Of a DNA stretch of 41,544 nt, positions 1-8,564 are shown one piece after another. The notes beneath the pieces were generated by a model. It was not told where the DNA came from. It saw nothing but the letters and a program-made list of their open reading frames with translations, and did not search any database. Numbering within the stretch: position 1 is the first letter of the stretch; each line of letters opens with the position of its first letter. Where the stretch lies: contig JAGBUH010000115.1 in the NCBI GenBank assembly GCA_017630915.1, positions 1 through 41,544 of the forward strand, in the 5' to 3' direction. A program made the translations under genes and the position numbers. This DNA comes from Clostridia bacterium. Lineage in GTDB: Bacteria > Bacillota > Clostridia > Oscillospirales > CAG-382.

Positions 1-33
1 CATTTTTTACATACAAAATATGCTGTTCTTATA

Positions 34-62
34 TTGACAAAACAATATATTGTGTGTATAAT
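34..62 (+). promoter_or_regulatory. Sigma-A type promoter of pflB
   Basis: TTGACA at 34-39 and TATAAT at 57-62 are both perfect consensus boxes separated by 17 bases. Transcription would start near 69, giving a leader of about 130 bases before the pflB ATG at 199. The spacer carries a 12-base palindrome (42-53, listed separately), so this strong promoter is probably regulated. Confidence 0.85.
42..53. promoter_or_regulatory. Palindromic operator-like site in the pflB promoter
   Basis: ACAATATATTGT is a perfect 12-base palindrome lying wholly inside the spacer of the pflB promoter, where a bound repressor would block RNA polymerase. The same palindrome occurs at 13092-13103, again just downstream of a TTGACA box. 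With its GTG flank it resembles the AT-rich NrdR box type (roughly acaCwATATwGtgt), but only one copy is seen here and NrdR boxes usually come in pairs. The regulator is unknown. Confidence 0.5.
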
Positions 63-198
63 ATCAATAGAGCTTTTACATAACTGACGGATTGTGCGGA
101 TAACCGCATGGGAATGTAAAAGTATATTGCCGACCGTCTGGGCAAATCAGTATAAAAGCTGGTTTGCCTTTTGTTTTTATGAATGTGAGGTATTAGAC

Positions 199-2430
199 AT
201 GGAACATAAGAATTGGAACGGATTTAAAAAAGGAATATGGCAAGAAGAAATAAATGTTCGCGACTTTATTCAAACGAACTATAAAGAGTATGTTGGTGAC
301 GCATCTTTTCTCGCTGACGCTACACCGAGAACAAAGGCATTGATGGTTAAACTTCAAGCGCTTTTTGAACTTGAACGTCAACAAGGCGGTGTTTTAGATA
401 TCGATACTGCTACCGTTTCGTCACTTACAAGTTATCTCCCCGGATATATTGATAAAGAGAACGAAATTATTGTCGGTTTACAAACAAACCGTCCGTTAAA
501 GCGCGGTGTTAATCCCTTTGGCGGCATGCGTATGGCTAAACAGGCATGCGAAGCTTATGGATATAAATTGAGCAGTAAGATTGAAGAAGAATTTAAATTC
601 CGCACTACTCATAATGACGGTGTTTTCCGCGCCTATACAGAAGAAATGCGTGCAGCGAGAAAGAGCCATGTAATTACCGGTTTGCCCGATGCTTACGGTA
701 GAGGAAGAATCATTGGCGACTACCGTCGTGTTGCGCTTTATGGTGTTGAAAAACTTATCGCTGAAAAGAAAAAAGATAAGGCTAATCTTGCGAACGAAAA
801 TTTTAACGTTGACACCGTTCGTCTTGACGAGGAATTGTATCAACAAATTGCATTTCTTGGTTATATGAAAGAAATGGCAGCGATGTACGGATTTGATATC
901 AGTGAACCTGCATCAAACGCACGCGAGGCAATTCAGTGGACCTATTTTGCCTATCTTGCCGCCATAAAGGAACAAAACGGTGCGGCTATGTCTTTGGGTA
1001 GGGTGAGCTCTTTCTTCGATATCTATTTTGAACGTGATATCGAAAACGGTATTCTTACCGAAGAAGGCGCACAAGAGATTATGGACGATTTTGTCATAAA
1101 ACTTCGTGCGGCACGTCATCTCCGTACGCCCGAATATAACGAACTCTTTGGTGGTGACCCGATGTGGATTACCGAAGCGGTCGGAGGCATGGGTGAAGAC
1201 GGTAGGACACTTGTAACCAAGAGCAGTTACCGTGTGCTTAACACACTCTATACGCTCGGTTCTTCTCCCGAACCCAATCTTACGGTTTTGTGGTCAAACT
1301 CGCTTCCTGAACCGTTTAAACAATTCTGTGCAAAGGTTTCGATTGATACTGACTCGATTCAGTACGAAAACGATGATATAATGCGTCCTGTATACGGTGA
1401 CGATTATGCAATCGCTTGTTGCGTGTCGGCTATGAAGATTGGAAAGCAGATGCAATTCTTCGGTGCGAGATGTAACCTTGCAAAACTTCTGTTGATTGCA
1501 ATTAACGGCGGCTATGACGCCGACAGTGGTATTCATATCGGACCTCAAATGTCTGTAATGGATGTTGATAAACTTGATTACGATGAACTTGTGTCGAGAT
1601 TCGATATTTACGTCGCTTGGCTTACGCGTTTATATGTAAACACTATGAACGTTATTCACTATATGCACGATAAATATGCCTATGAAAAAACTCAAATGGC
1701 GTTGCATGATACAAATGTCGGCAGATTCATGGCTTTCGGTATTGCAGGACTTTCGGTAGTTGCCGATTCGTTGAGCGCGATTAAGTATGCATCTGTTCGT
1801 CCTATTAAAGATGAAAACGGTTTTGTAACTTCTTTTGAAACCGTTGGCGAATTTCCTAAATACGGTAACGATGACGACAGAGTTGACCTTATCGCCAAGG
1901 ATATGGCACATAAGTTCATTACTGAACTTCGCAAAACGCCGACTTACCGTAATGCGGAACATACACTTTCGGTGCTCACCATTACTTCGAACGTTGCTTA
2001 CGGCAAAAATACAGGCGCTACTCCCGACGGCAGAGGTGCCGGGGAACCGTTCGCTCCGGGTGCGAATCCGATGCACAACCGTGAGGAAAACGGCGCTCTT
2101 GCTTCGCTCAATTCGGTTGCTAAAATCAGCTATGACGATTGCCGCGACGGTATATCAAATACTTTTTCTATCACACCCGATGCTTTGGGCAAAGATGATA
2201 ACGAGCGAATTTCGAATTTGGTGACTATTCTTGATGGCTATTTCAAGAAAAAAGCACATCATATCAATGTCAACGTAATGAATCGCGAAACATTGTTAAA
2301 AGCATACGAAAATCCTGAGGCATATCCTAACCTTACTATTCGCGTTTCGGGTTATGCGGTTAATTTCTGCAAACTTTCGCGTGAACAACAACGTGAAGTT
2401 ATCAGCAGAACCTTCCACGAATGTGTATGA
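199..2430 (+). CDS. pflB: Formate acetyltransferase (pyruvate formate-lyase)
   Basis: Glycyl-radical enzyme that converts pyruvate and CoA to acetyl-CoA and formate in the anaerobic cytoplasm. The ATG at 199 is preferred over an in-frame GTG at 94 because GTGAGG lies 8 bases before it and the protein then has 743 residues, the usual family length; the extra 35 residues of the longer frame do not look like a PFL N-terminus. The adjacent catalytic cysteines are at about residues 407-408 (context IACCVS), and the radical glycine is at about 718 in the C-terminal motif RVSGYAVNF. The gene overlaps the activating-enzyme gene by 4 bases (ATGA), so the two are translationally coupled. The consensus promoter with a spacer palindrome suggests control by a DNA-binding repressor. 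Confidence 0.97.
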   Translation: MEHKNWNGFKKGIWQEEINVRDFIQTNYKEYVGDASFLADATPRTKALMVKLQALFELERQQGGVLDIDTATVSSLTSYLPGYIDKENEIIVGLQTNRPLKRGVNPFGGMRMAKQACEAYGYKLSSKIEEEFKFRTTHNDGVFRAYTEEMRAARKSHVITGLPDAYGRGRIIGDYRRVALYGVEKLIAEKKKDKANLANENFNVDTVRLDEELYQQIAFLGYMKEMAAMYGFDISEPASNAREAIQWTYFAYLAAIKEQNGAAMSLGRVSSFFDIYFERDIENGILTEEGAQEIMDDFVIKLRAARHLRTPEYNELFGGDPMWITEAVGGMGEDGRTLVTKSSYRVLNTLYTLGSSPEPNLTVLWSNSLPEPFKQFCAKVSIDTDSIQYENDDIMRPVYGDDYAIACCVSAMKIGKQMQFFGARCNLAKLLLIAINGGYDADSGIHIGPQMSVMDVDKLDYDELVSRFDIYVAWLTRLYVNTMNVIHYMHDKYAYEKTQMALHDTNVGRFMAFGIAGLSVVADSLSAIKYASVRPIKDENGFVTSFETVGEFPKYGNDDDRVDLIAKDMAHKFITELRKTPTYRNAEHTLSVLTITSNVAYGKNTGATPDGRGAGEPFAPGANPMHNREENGALASLNSVAKISYDDCRDGISNTFSITPDALGKDDNERISNLVTILDGYFKKKAHHINVNVMNRETLLKAYENPEAYPNLTIRVSGYAVNFCKLSREQQREVISRTFHECV

Positions 2431-3131
2431 TAAAAGGTAGAGTTCATTCTTTTCAATCGCTTGGTACGGTTGACGGCCCGGGTGTTCGATTTGTTGTTTT
2501 TTTGCAAGGCTGTAATCTTCGTTGCGGTTGTTGTCACAATCCTGACACATGGAAAATTGATGACGGTAAAGTTTATTCATCTGACGATGTAGTCAATCGT
2601 GCCCTTCGATATAAAGAATACTTTGGTATTGAAGGTGGAATAACTGTTTCAGGCGGAGAACCCTTACTTCAAGCGGAGTTTGTGACTGAGTTGTTTCATA
2701 AGTGTCATGAAAACGGAATCAATACATGCCTTGATACATCGGGAAGTTTGATGAACGACAATATTAAAAAGCTTCTAACAGTAACCGACAGAGTGTTGCT
2801 TGATATTAAATATACCAATGATGAATCATATCAAAAATACGTCGGTTGCAGTATTGATAAACCGCTTAGCTTTTTGTCGTATCTTCAAAATATGAATATA
2901 CCAACGACTTTGAGGTATGTTGTTATTCCAACGCTTAACGATAACAAAGAGAGCGTTTTGAGGTTAAAAGAAATCGCACAAGCACATAGTTCCGTTGACA
3001 AAATCGAATTACTGCCTTTTAGAAAAATATGTCGGGTCAAGTATGACGATTTAGGGATTCCGTTCCGTTTTGCATCTATTCCCGAACCCCAAAAAGAAGA
3101 AATGGATCTTTTGAACAGTATACTGAAATAA
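2427..3131 (+). CDS. pflA: Pyruvate formate-lyase-activating enzyme
   Basis: Radical SAM enzyme that cleaves S-adenosylmethionine and installs the glycyl radical on PflB. The N-terminal third has the iron-sulfur motif in the context [15 protein letters not shown], that is CX3CX2C with one additional cysteine, followed by the SAM-binding GGEP segment (VSGGEPLLQ). The length of about 234 residues is typical. An ATG at 2421 is also in frame, but the ATG at 2427 gives the usual MIKGRVHSF start and overlaps the pflB stop as ATGA; no Shine-Dalgarno sequence is visible, which fits translational coupling. It ends just before a hairpin shared with the convergent capA-like gene. Confidence 0.95.
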   Translation: MIKGRVHSFQSLGTVDGPGVRFVVFLQGCNLRCGCCHNPDTWKIDDGKVYSSDDVVNRALRYKEYFGIEGGITVSGGEPLLQAEFVTELFHKCHENGINTCLDTSGSLMNDNIKKLLTVTDRVLLDIKYTNDESYQKYVGCSIDKPLSFLSYLQNMNIPTTLRYVVIPTLNDNKESVLRLKEIAQAHSSVDKIELLPFRKICRVKYDDLGIPFRFASIPEPQKEEMDLLNSILK

Positions 3132-3162
3132 AAAAACGACGGTTGGTATAAAGCCAACCGTC
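3130..3162 (-). terminator. Intrinsic terminator of the capA-like gene, probably bidirectional
   Basis: GACGGTTGG (3138-3146) pairs with CCAACCGTC (3154-3162) around a 7-base loop. On the minus strand the stem is followed by seven T residues (A-run at 3130-3136), which makes a good terminator for the gene ending at 3171. On the plus strand only a weak T-tract follows, so it may also stop the pfl transcript less efficiently. Confidence 0.8.
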
Positions 3163-3170
3163 TATTTACG

Positions 3171-4517
3171 TTATCTAAACTCTTCGGGAAGGAATTCCGC
3201 AGGAATATATTTGACCAACGTGTCGGTTAATGTTTGTTTTGAAAATTTGCCGTTTATAAGTGTTGTTCCGTGCGCAAGTTCATAAATACATACGCCGTGC
3301 GTTTCCGCTTGTTCTTGTGTATAATCTGATAAATAGCAAATTTTGAAATTTCTAAAACCTGTGTCATCAAAAGCAACTGCACTTTTTTTTTCGTAATGGG
3401 TTACAATCGGAATAAATAATGGGTTTTCGATACTAATAGCACCTGTTTCACCGTTTTTTACTATGTCAAGCGAAAGCATACCTGCAAGCATGTTCATACC
3501 GCCGACCATACCCGAAACAAAGTTCCCGAGAGAATAGACAACCAAGGTTTTCTTGCCGCTAACCGATGTCATCCATTCCATAGGTTGAATAACGTGAGGA
3601 TGCATACCGAGAACTACATCAACACCGAGTTCGCACATAAGTGTTGCATATTTCTTTTGCTCGCTGTTGACTCCAAAAGTATCTTCATAACCCCAATGGC
3701 AAGATGCAATTATAACGTCCGCAACTTGCTTGGCTAGTGCGACCTGCTTTTTAATAAGTGACTCGTTGAAAGTTGGTATAACAAATTGACTGTTTTGTGG
3801 AAGTGGAATTCCATTTGTGCCGTATGTGTAGGAAAGAAATGCGATTTTAATACCTTCGCGTTCGATAACGGTAATATTTTCGGTTGACGCTTCGTCGGGA
3901 TAATAACCAATAACATCAACACCTTTTTCTTCAAAAACTTTGTTGCAGTTTTCAAGATAGCGTGTATCACCCGAGTCAAGCATGTGGTTATGCGCAACAT
4001 TTACGATATCAAAACCGAGGTCAATAACCTTATCAGCAAGAGGTTTGGGCGAATTGAAGCAGGGGTAACCGCTGATTACACCACTTGTACCACCAATAAG
4101 TGTTTCCTGGTTTATATATGCAATGTCAGCGTTTTTTATTTCATCGGAAACGTTTTCGTAAATATAATTAAAATCATATTTGGCATTATGCAAATCCGAA
4201 TAATCTGTTTTTCTGTTATCATTTCTTGCCGCGCGTTCCAACGCGTCATAGTAAACAGAGGGATGAAAAATATTGTCGGGACAAGCAAGAAAACTCAGAA
4301 CAACATCTTGCGGTACAATACTCTCTTCTTCGGAGGATTCGCTAACAATAAAGTCTGATGAAATATTTTCGCTTTGTTGGGAATATACCTCAGAATTTTC
4401 TATCGAAATTACAGAAGTATTATCGGTAGGAATTTCGGTGCTACAAGACGAAACAAACGGGATTATTAAAAACAGTGAAAGAATAAGTGCTGTTGTTTTT
4501 AAGAATATTTGTGACAT
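3171..4517 (-). CDS. CapA-family lipoprotein (poly-gamma-glutamate synthesis-like metallophosphatase fold)
   Basis: 448 residues. The N-terminus is a lipoprotein signal with lipobox VSSC (cysteine near residue 25), followed by a Ser/Glu-rich linker to about residue 70. The rest matches the PGA_cap domain: an early Asn-rich motif (INQETLIGG), NVAHNHMLD, a histidine in SCHWGYE and the GMHPHVIQP motif. These conserved His/Asn/Asp residues are typical metal ligands of the calcineurin-like fold. The protein should be exported and anchored to the outer face of the membrane. CapA relatives are tied to poly-gamma-glutamate capsules, but no capB or capC is nearby, so a general cell-surface role is as likely. 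It has its own promoter and terminator and stands alone between two plus-strand units. Confidence 0.85.
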   Translation of the reverse strand: MSQIFLKTTALILSLFLIIPFVSSCSTEIPTDNTSVISIENSEVYSQQSENISSDFIVSESSEEESIVPQDVVLSFLACPDNIFHPSVYYDALERAARNDNRKTDYSDLHNAKYDFNYIYENVSDEIKNADIAYINQETLIGGTSGVISGYPCFNSPKPLADKVIDLGFDIVNVAHNHMLDSGDTRYLENCNKVFEEKGVDVIGYYPDEASTENITVIEREGIKIAFLSYTYGTNGIPLPQNSQFVIPTFNESLIKKQVALAKQVADVIIASCHWGYEDTFGVNSEQKKYATLMCELGVDVVLGMHPHVIQPMEWMTSVSGKKTLVVYSLGNFVSGMVGGMNMLAGMLSLDIVKNGETGAISIENPLFIPIVTHYEKKSAVAFDDTGFRNFKICYLSDYTQEQAETHGVCIYELAHGTTLINGKFSKQTLTDTLVKYIPAEFLPEEFR

Positions 4518-4548
4518 GATTCAACCGCCTTTTATTTATTACAGGAAT

Positions 4549-4576
4549 ATTATAATACTTTTTAAAATATTATCAA
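4549..4576 (-). promoter_or_regulatory. Promoter of the capA-like gene
   Basis: Read on the minus strand: TTGATA (4576-4571), a 16-base spacer and TATAAT (4554-4549), about 30 bases before the ATG at 4517. It diverges from the promoter at 4616-4644. Confidence 0.65.
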
Positions 4577-4615
4577 TAGTTTATATCATAAATTATAATG
4601 AAAAAACTCAAATGC

Positions 4616-4644
4616 TTGACAATACAATTAAAAGAATATATAAT
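4616..4644 (+). promoter_or_regulatory. Promoter of the cohesin cassette
   Basis: TTGACA at 4616-4621, a 17-base spacer and TATAAT at 4639-4644. It is followed by a strong ribosome-binding site (AAAGGAGAT) before the ATG at 4668. It drives the overlapping genes 4668-6372 and perhaps the genes beyond. Confidence 0.85.
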
Positions 4645-4667
4645 ATAGTAATATAAAGGAGATTGAA

Positions 4668-4871
4668 ATGGAAAAAAACTTTTTAAATATAATTGCATCT
4701 TTAAGCAAGTGGGTTATGGGGACAAAGATATCCACCTTCCTCGTTCTACAAGATTCGAATATTTGGAAGATTGGCTTTATATCTGTGTGCTTTTTGATTA
4801 TTATATCTGCAATAATTGTTTTACTTATAAAAATTAAAATGACTGAAAAAAAGAAGAGGGAAAGAAAATGA
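4668..4871 (+). CDS. Small single-span membrane protein of unknown function
   Basis: 67 residues. After about 30 mixed residues there is one strong hydrophobic segment (about 34-56, IGFISVCFLIIISAIIVLL), then a very basic tail (KIKMTEKKKRERK). A single membrane span with the tail in the cytoplasm is expected. It is very likely a real gene: a consensus promoter, a strong AAGGAG ribosome-binding site at ideal spacing, and an ATGA overlap with the next gene. No family is recognised. Its position as the first gene of a cassette with a membrane-anchored cohesin-like protein suggests an accessory membrane role. Confidence 0.7.
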   Translation: MEKNFLNIIASLSKWVMGTKISTFLVLQDSNIWKIGFISVCFLIIISAIIVLLIKIKMTEKKKRERK

Positions 4872-5767
4872 AAAAGACATTTGTTTTTATCTTTACGCTT
4901 ATGTTTATGATTTTATCGTGTGTTAATGTTTTGGCAGAAAGTAATGTTGATGCATCACTTGACGTTAGCTATTCTTACAACACCGAAACCGAAAGAATTG
5001 CAATTTCTGCTTTTTTGGTTGATATTAAGGCAGAAGAAGGCATTATAAGTGTGGAATATGATATAAAATACGATCCTAATGTTCTAAAACTTGTAAAAGC
5101 CGAAGCGGCTTATCCCGAAAGATGGGATAATTATATTAAAAACGGCTCCATTGAAGATTTATCGTATGATCAAGGAGGAGGCGTTTATAGTTGGATTTTT
5201 GTTGTAGCTCCTGTCGGAATCGGTATCACTGAAGATAATGAACTTGGCATCAATCTTGAATTTGAACCTATAAAAAAAGAAACTACCAAAGTTGAATTGC
5301 AATATAAGCATTTGTTAAGCGAAGAAACCGAAAACGGTATGGCAATTGATATGTTTGATATTTCTGGTAGCAACGCAACGATAAATATCAACTTTGATAA
5401 ACCTGCTGAACCTGATATTGAAAAAAGCGATATTTCTATTCAAGACCCAAACTCTTCCGAATCTGTAAATTCCGAAGGTACTTCTTCTGAATCAAGTTAT
5501 GTTCCGCCTATATCAAATGATCCTATAACAAGCGGGGATGCAAGCGGTGATAATTGGCCCTGGGATAGCGACGAGATGATTGTCATGCCGTCTATTGATG
5601 TTGAAATTAGTGCCGCGAATGGTAGTGAGATGAATGTTTCTTCTGCTGACAGTGCGGGTGAAGAAGATGCAAACGGTTGGTTGGTTTGGGCACTTGTTGG
5701 TGTTGGCGTTGTTGCTGTTGTAATAGCAACTGTTGTTATTATGAAATCCAAAAGAGGCAATAAATGA
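4868..5767 (+). CDS. Membrane-anchored cohesin-like domain protein
   Basis: 299 residues. An N-terminal signal peptide probably ends after about residue 23 (VLA). A cohesin-type beta-sandwich covers about 28-178: the cohesin signatures VEYDIKYDPNVLKLV and an ITEDNELGINLEFEP strand pair are visible. Next comes a Ser/Pro/Asp-rich linker (about 180-265), one transmembrane segment (about 271-290) and a short basic cytoplasmic tail (KSKRGNK). The layout is of an extracellular module held to the membrane by a C-terminal anchor; no LPxTG motif is seen. It overlaps both neighbours by ATGA. Cohesins bind dockerins, and a dockerin protein is encoded at 24100-27213, so an interaction is possible, though cohesin-like domains in this group may have other roles. 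Confidence 0.75.
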   Translation: MKKTFVFIFTLMFMILSCVNVLAESNVDASLDVSYSYNTETERIAISAFLVDIKAEEGIISVEYDIKYDPNVLKLVKAEAAYPERWDNYIKNGSIEDLSYDQGGGVYSWIFVVAPVGIGITEDNELGINLEFEPIKKETTKVELQYKHLLSEETENGMAIDMFDISGSNATININFDKPAEPDIEKSDISIQDPNSSESVNSEGTSSESSYVPPISNDPITSGDASGDNWPWDSDEMIVMPSIDVEISAANGSEMNVSSADSAGEEDANGWLVWALVGVGVVAVVIATVVIMKSKRGNK

Positions 5768-6372
5768 TTAAATTCATACGAGAAAATAGTGGTATTATTG
5801 TCAAATTTATGCTTACGCATCTTGTAATGTCGTTGCTTGGTTTGATGGTAGGTCTTGCTGTGCTTACCCTCGAAAGCGAAACGGTTGGTATCAGTTCTAT
5901 CGCTTTGATTGCAAGCGCATTTACAATCGGTTTGATGTGTTTTATGCACTATGATGATTCTTTTTTCTGCGCAGTTAAAGAGGGTATACAATTACGCGGC
6001 GAAGGCAAAAGGCCCGATACTTTCAAAGGCTTAAAAATTGCTTTGATTGGTTATTCGCCTGTGATTTTAATCGGCCTTGTCGCCGTCGGTGTTGTGATTT
6101 TTACTCCCGAGGGGCATGATGCCACGCCAATCCCCTTATTGCTCTTCTATTTCTGTCAAGGTAGTTTTTTGTGTTTATATAAACTTATCGATTATATTGG
6201 TATTATTGGTTATATCCTTGTTACTTTGTTGCCTGCGATAATATCGAGTACACTTGGATATGCAATCGGATCAAAAGACAAAACCTTACGCGGTATGTTA
6301 GGCATGAACGTGAAACCTCCGTTTGACGGGCCTTTGGAAAGAAAGCCCAAGAATAGAGATAAAGACGAATAG
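5764..6372 (+). CDS. Polytopic membrane protein of unknown function
   Basis: 202 residues with about four or five hydrophobic segments: about 10-33, 41-60, 93-112, 121-142 and 145-166. The tail is charged (PLERKPKNRDKDE) and probably cytoplasmic. The segment with YDDSFFCAVKEGIQLRGEGKRPDTFKG looks like a cytoplasmic loop. No family is recognised. The start overlaps the stop of the cohesin-like gene as ATGA, so the two should be made together, and it may be a membrane partner of that protein. The small size and lack of soluble domains argue against a transporter with its own energy source. Confidence 0.65.
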   Translation: MIKFIRENSGIIVKFMLTHLVMSLLGLMVGLAVLTLESETVGISSIALIASAFTIGLMCFMHYDDSFFCAVKEGIQLRGEGKRPDTFKGLKIALIGYSPVILIGLVAVGVVIFTPEGHDATPIPLLLFYFCQGSFLCLYKLIDYIGIIGYILVTLLPAIISSTLGYAIGSKDKTLRGMLGMNVKPPFDGPLERKPKNRDKDE

Positions 6373-6424
6373 CAAACGTTTAGTTTTCATATAATCTTAC
6401 AAAATTGTTTTATGTGAGGTTTAT

Positions 6425-7168
6425 ATGAAAACTACTGTTTATAAGGAAGCGCGAATAAGTATATATATACTTGCATTTGTTATAGCAGCGACTTTGCTGT
6501 TCTATATATTCGCATCTATGTTCACGTCGGTGGGATATAAAGGATTACGAAAGGCAAAGTCGGCAAATGCTGATGTCTATTCTGATGATATTACTATTAT
6601 TATTGATGCAGGACACGGCGGCGAAGATCCCGGTGCAGTTGATAATGGTTTAATTGAAAAGGAATTGAATTTAGATGTTGCGCTTGTTTTAAATAATATT
6701 CTCATATCTAACGGATATAAAACTGCTCTTACGCGTGATGAGGATATTCTTTTATATAGACAAGGCGAAGAAAATCGCAAAAAGCATTTTGATGTGCGAA
6801 ATAGAGTGGAGTTTGCCAACGAATTTGAAAAAGCTATTTTTGTTAGCATTCACATGAATAAGTTTCCAGCCACATATTGTCGCGGTTTGCAAACTTTTTA
6901 TTCGGAGAACAATGCACAAAGTAAAATATTTGCAGATTCAATACAAGAAAATTCGCGTTTGCTTCAAACCGATAATAAACGTCTTGTAAAATCCGGTAAC
7001 GAAACTATTTATCTTTTGGAAAACCTTGATATACCTGCTGTTTTGGTTGAGTGTGGTTTTCTATCTAATAAAGAAGAAGCCCAAAGGCTTTCTGATAAAG
7101 AATATCAAAAAGCACTTGCTTTTACAATCTATTGCGGACTTGTTGAATGTTTGGAGAAAATTGAATGA
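6425..7168 (+). CDS. cwlD: N-acetylmuramoyl-L-alanine amidase, CwlD-like
   Basis: 247 residues: a basic start, a membrane anchor or signal (about 12-30) and an Amidase_3 domain from about 55 to the end. Zinc-site motifs are all present: IIIDAGHGGEDPG (His near 64), the Glu in LIEKELNLD (near 78), the His in VSIHMNK, and the catalytic Glu in VLVECGFLSN. This family cleaves the MurNAc-L-alanine bond. The short single-domain form with an N-terminal anchor matches CwlD, which helps make muramic-delta-lactam in spore cortex. A GTGAGG ribosome-binding site precedes the ATG. CATATAAT at 6388-6395 could be a TATAAT box or a sporulation sigma-E type -10. The CwlD identity, rather than another amidase, is inferred. 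It overlaps radA by ATGA. Confidence 0.75.
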   Translation: MKTTVYKEARISIYILAFVIAATLLFYIFASMFTSVGYKGLRKAKSANADVYSDDITIIIDAGHGGEDPGAVDNGLIEKELNLDVALVLNNILISNGYKTALTRDEDILLYRQGEENRKKHFDVRNRVEFANEFEKAIFVSIHMNKFPATYCRGLQTFYSENNAQSKIFADSIQENSRLLQTDNKRLVKSGNETIYLLENLDIPAVLVECGFLSNKEEAQRLSDKEYQKALAFTIYCGLVECLEKIE

Positions 7169-8535
7169 AGACTGAATTTATATGCGAAAACTGTGGTTAC
7201 GTTGCTTCAAAATGGTATGGGCGTTGTCCTCAGTGTGGCGAATGGAATTGTTTTTCCGAACGTGAAAGCGAAGTTGCTGTATCGGTCAAAACAAAAAAAT
7301 CGCGTCCCAATAATTCAGCGACTACCGAAAAACCCAAATCTGCTCGTATTAAAGATATTTCATTCAATGAAAAGGAACGAACCGGTACGGGAATTGGCGA
7401 ATTTGACCGCGTACTTGGTGGTGGCATAGTCGCCGGATCGGTTGTTTTACTTTCGGGTGAACCGGGAATAGGGAAGTCTACCCTTTTGTTGCAGATATGC
7501 AGTCAACTTGGCAATCACGGCAAAGTTTTGTATATTACCGGTGAAGAATCATCGGCACAGATAAAGTTAAGATGTAGACGTCTTGGTGTTGATAACGATA
7601 ACGTATTTATTTTAAGCGAAAATAATATTGATAGTATCATAACGGAAATTAACACAATAGCTCCCGAAGTTGTAATTATCGACTCTATCCAAACTATGTA
7701 TGACGATAATTATCCTTCGTCGCAAGGTAGCGTTACACAAGTGCGGCAGTGTGCATTACGCCTTATCGGAAAAGCAAAGGAAGATGGTGTTTCAATGCTT
7801 TTGGTAGGGCATGTTAATAAAGAGGGTGCTATTGCAGGCCCCAAGGTGCTTGAACACATGGTTGACGCGGTTTTATATTTCGAGGGCGACAAACAACATG
7901 CGTACCGTATTGTGCGTGCCGAAAAGAACCGCTATGGTTCAACAAATGAAATCGGCGTTTTTGAAATGGGCGAGGAAGGTTTGACTGAAATAGAAAAACC
8001 TTCGGAAATGTTGCTCTCACAACGCCCCAAAGGTGTGCCTGGAAATTGTCCCGTTTGCGTGGTGGAGGGAAGTCGTCCCATTATTGCAGAAGTTCAATGT
8101 TTGGTCACTCCAACAGTATATCCAACGCCAAGAAGAATGTCATCAGGGATTGATTATAACCGTACAGCATTGTTGCTCGCAGTGCTCGAAAAACGCCTTG
8201 GTATGAAGTTTTCGTCACAAGACGTATATGTTAATGTGGCAGCAGGCATGCGTTTGATAGAGCCTGCTTGTGATGCCGCTTGCGCTATGGCGATGATATC
8301 GACATATAAAAACATACCGATTCCGGACGATTTGATTGTATTTGGCGAAATCGGACTTGCCGGTGAATGTAGATCAGTTTCGAATACCGGACAGCGCATA
8401 AACGAAGCGGTGCGTTTAGGATTTAAGAGAATTGCTTTGCCGTATCACTCGATAAAATCTATTAAGGCTGTCGAAGGTGTAAATATTATACCGCTTCGTG
8501 GCGTATTTGATTTACTAAAACTTTTAGACGAATAA
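7165..8535 (+). CDS. radA: DNA repair protein RadA
   Basis: 456 residues, the full family length. A four-cysteine zinc finger is at the N-terminus (C7, C10, C21, C24), a RecA-type ATPase core has Walker A GEPGIGKST at about 98-106, the RadA signature KNRYG is at about 254-258, and a Lon-protease-like domain forms the C-terminus. RadA is a DnaB-like motor that promotes branch migration and D-loop extension in recombination. The start overlaps the stop of the amidase gene (ATGA), so the pair is co-transcribed. Confidence 0.97.
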   Translation: MKTEFICENCGYVASKWYGRCPQCGEWNCFSERESEVAVSVKTKKSRPNNSATTEKPKSARIKDISFNEKERTGTGIGEFDRVLGGGIVAGSVVLLSGEPGIGKSTLLLQICSQLGNHGKVLYITGEESSAQIKLRCRRLGVDNDNVFILSENNIDSIITEINTIAPEVVIIDSIQTMYDDNYPSSQGSVTQVRQCALRLIGKAKEDGVSMLLVGHVNKEGAIAGPKVLEHMVDAVLYFEGDKQHAYRIVRAEKNRYGSTNEIGVFEMGEEGLTEIEKPSEMLLSQRPKGVPGNCPVCVVEGSRPIIAEVQCLVTPTVYPTPRRMSSGIDYNRTALLLAVLEKRLGMKFSSQDVYVNVAAGMRLIEPACDAACAMAMISTYKNIPIPDDLIVFGEIGLAGECRSVSNTGQRINEAVRLGFKRIALPYHSIKSIKAVEGVNIIPLRGVFDLLKLLDE

Positions 8536-8564
8536 ACGTTCATGATTTATTCCTATTTGATGTT

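Noticed and set aside
94-198. In-frame N-terminal extension of pflB from a GTG at 94
   Set aside because: It lacks PFL-like residues and a ribosome-binding site; the ATG at 199 has GTGAGG at good spacing and gives the family length.
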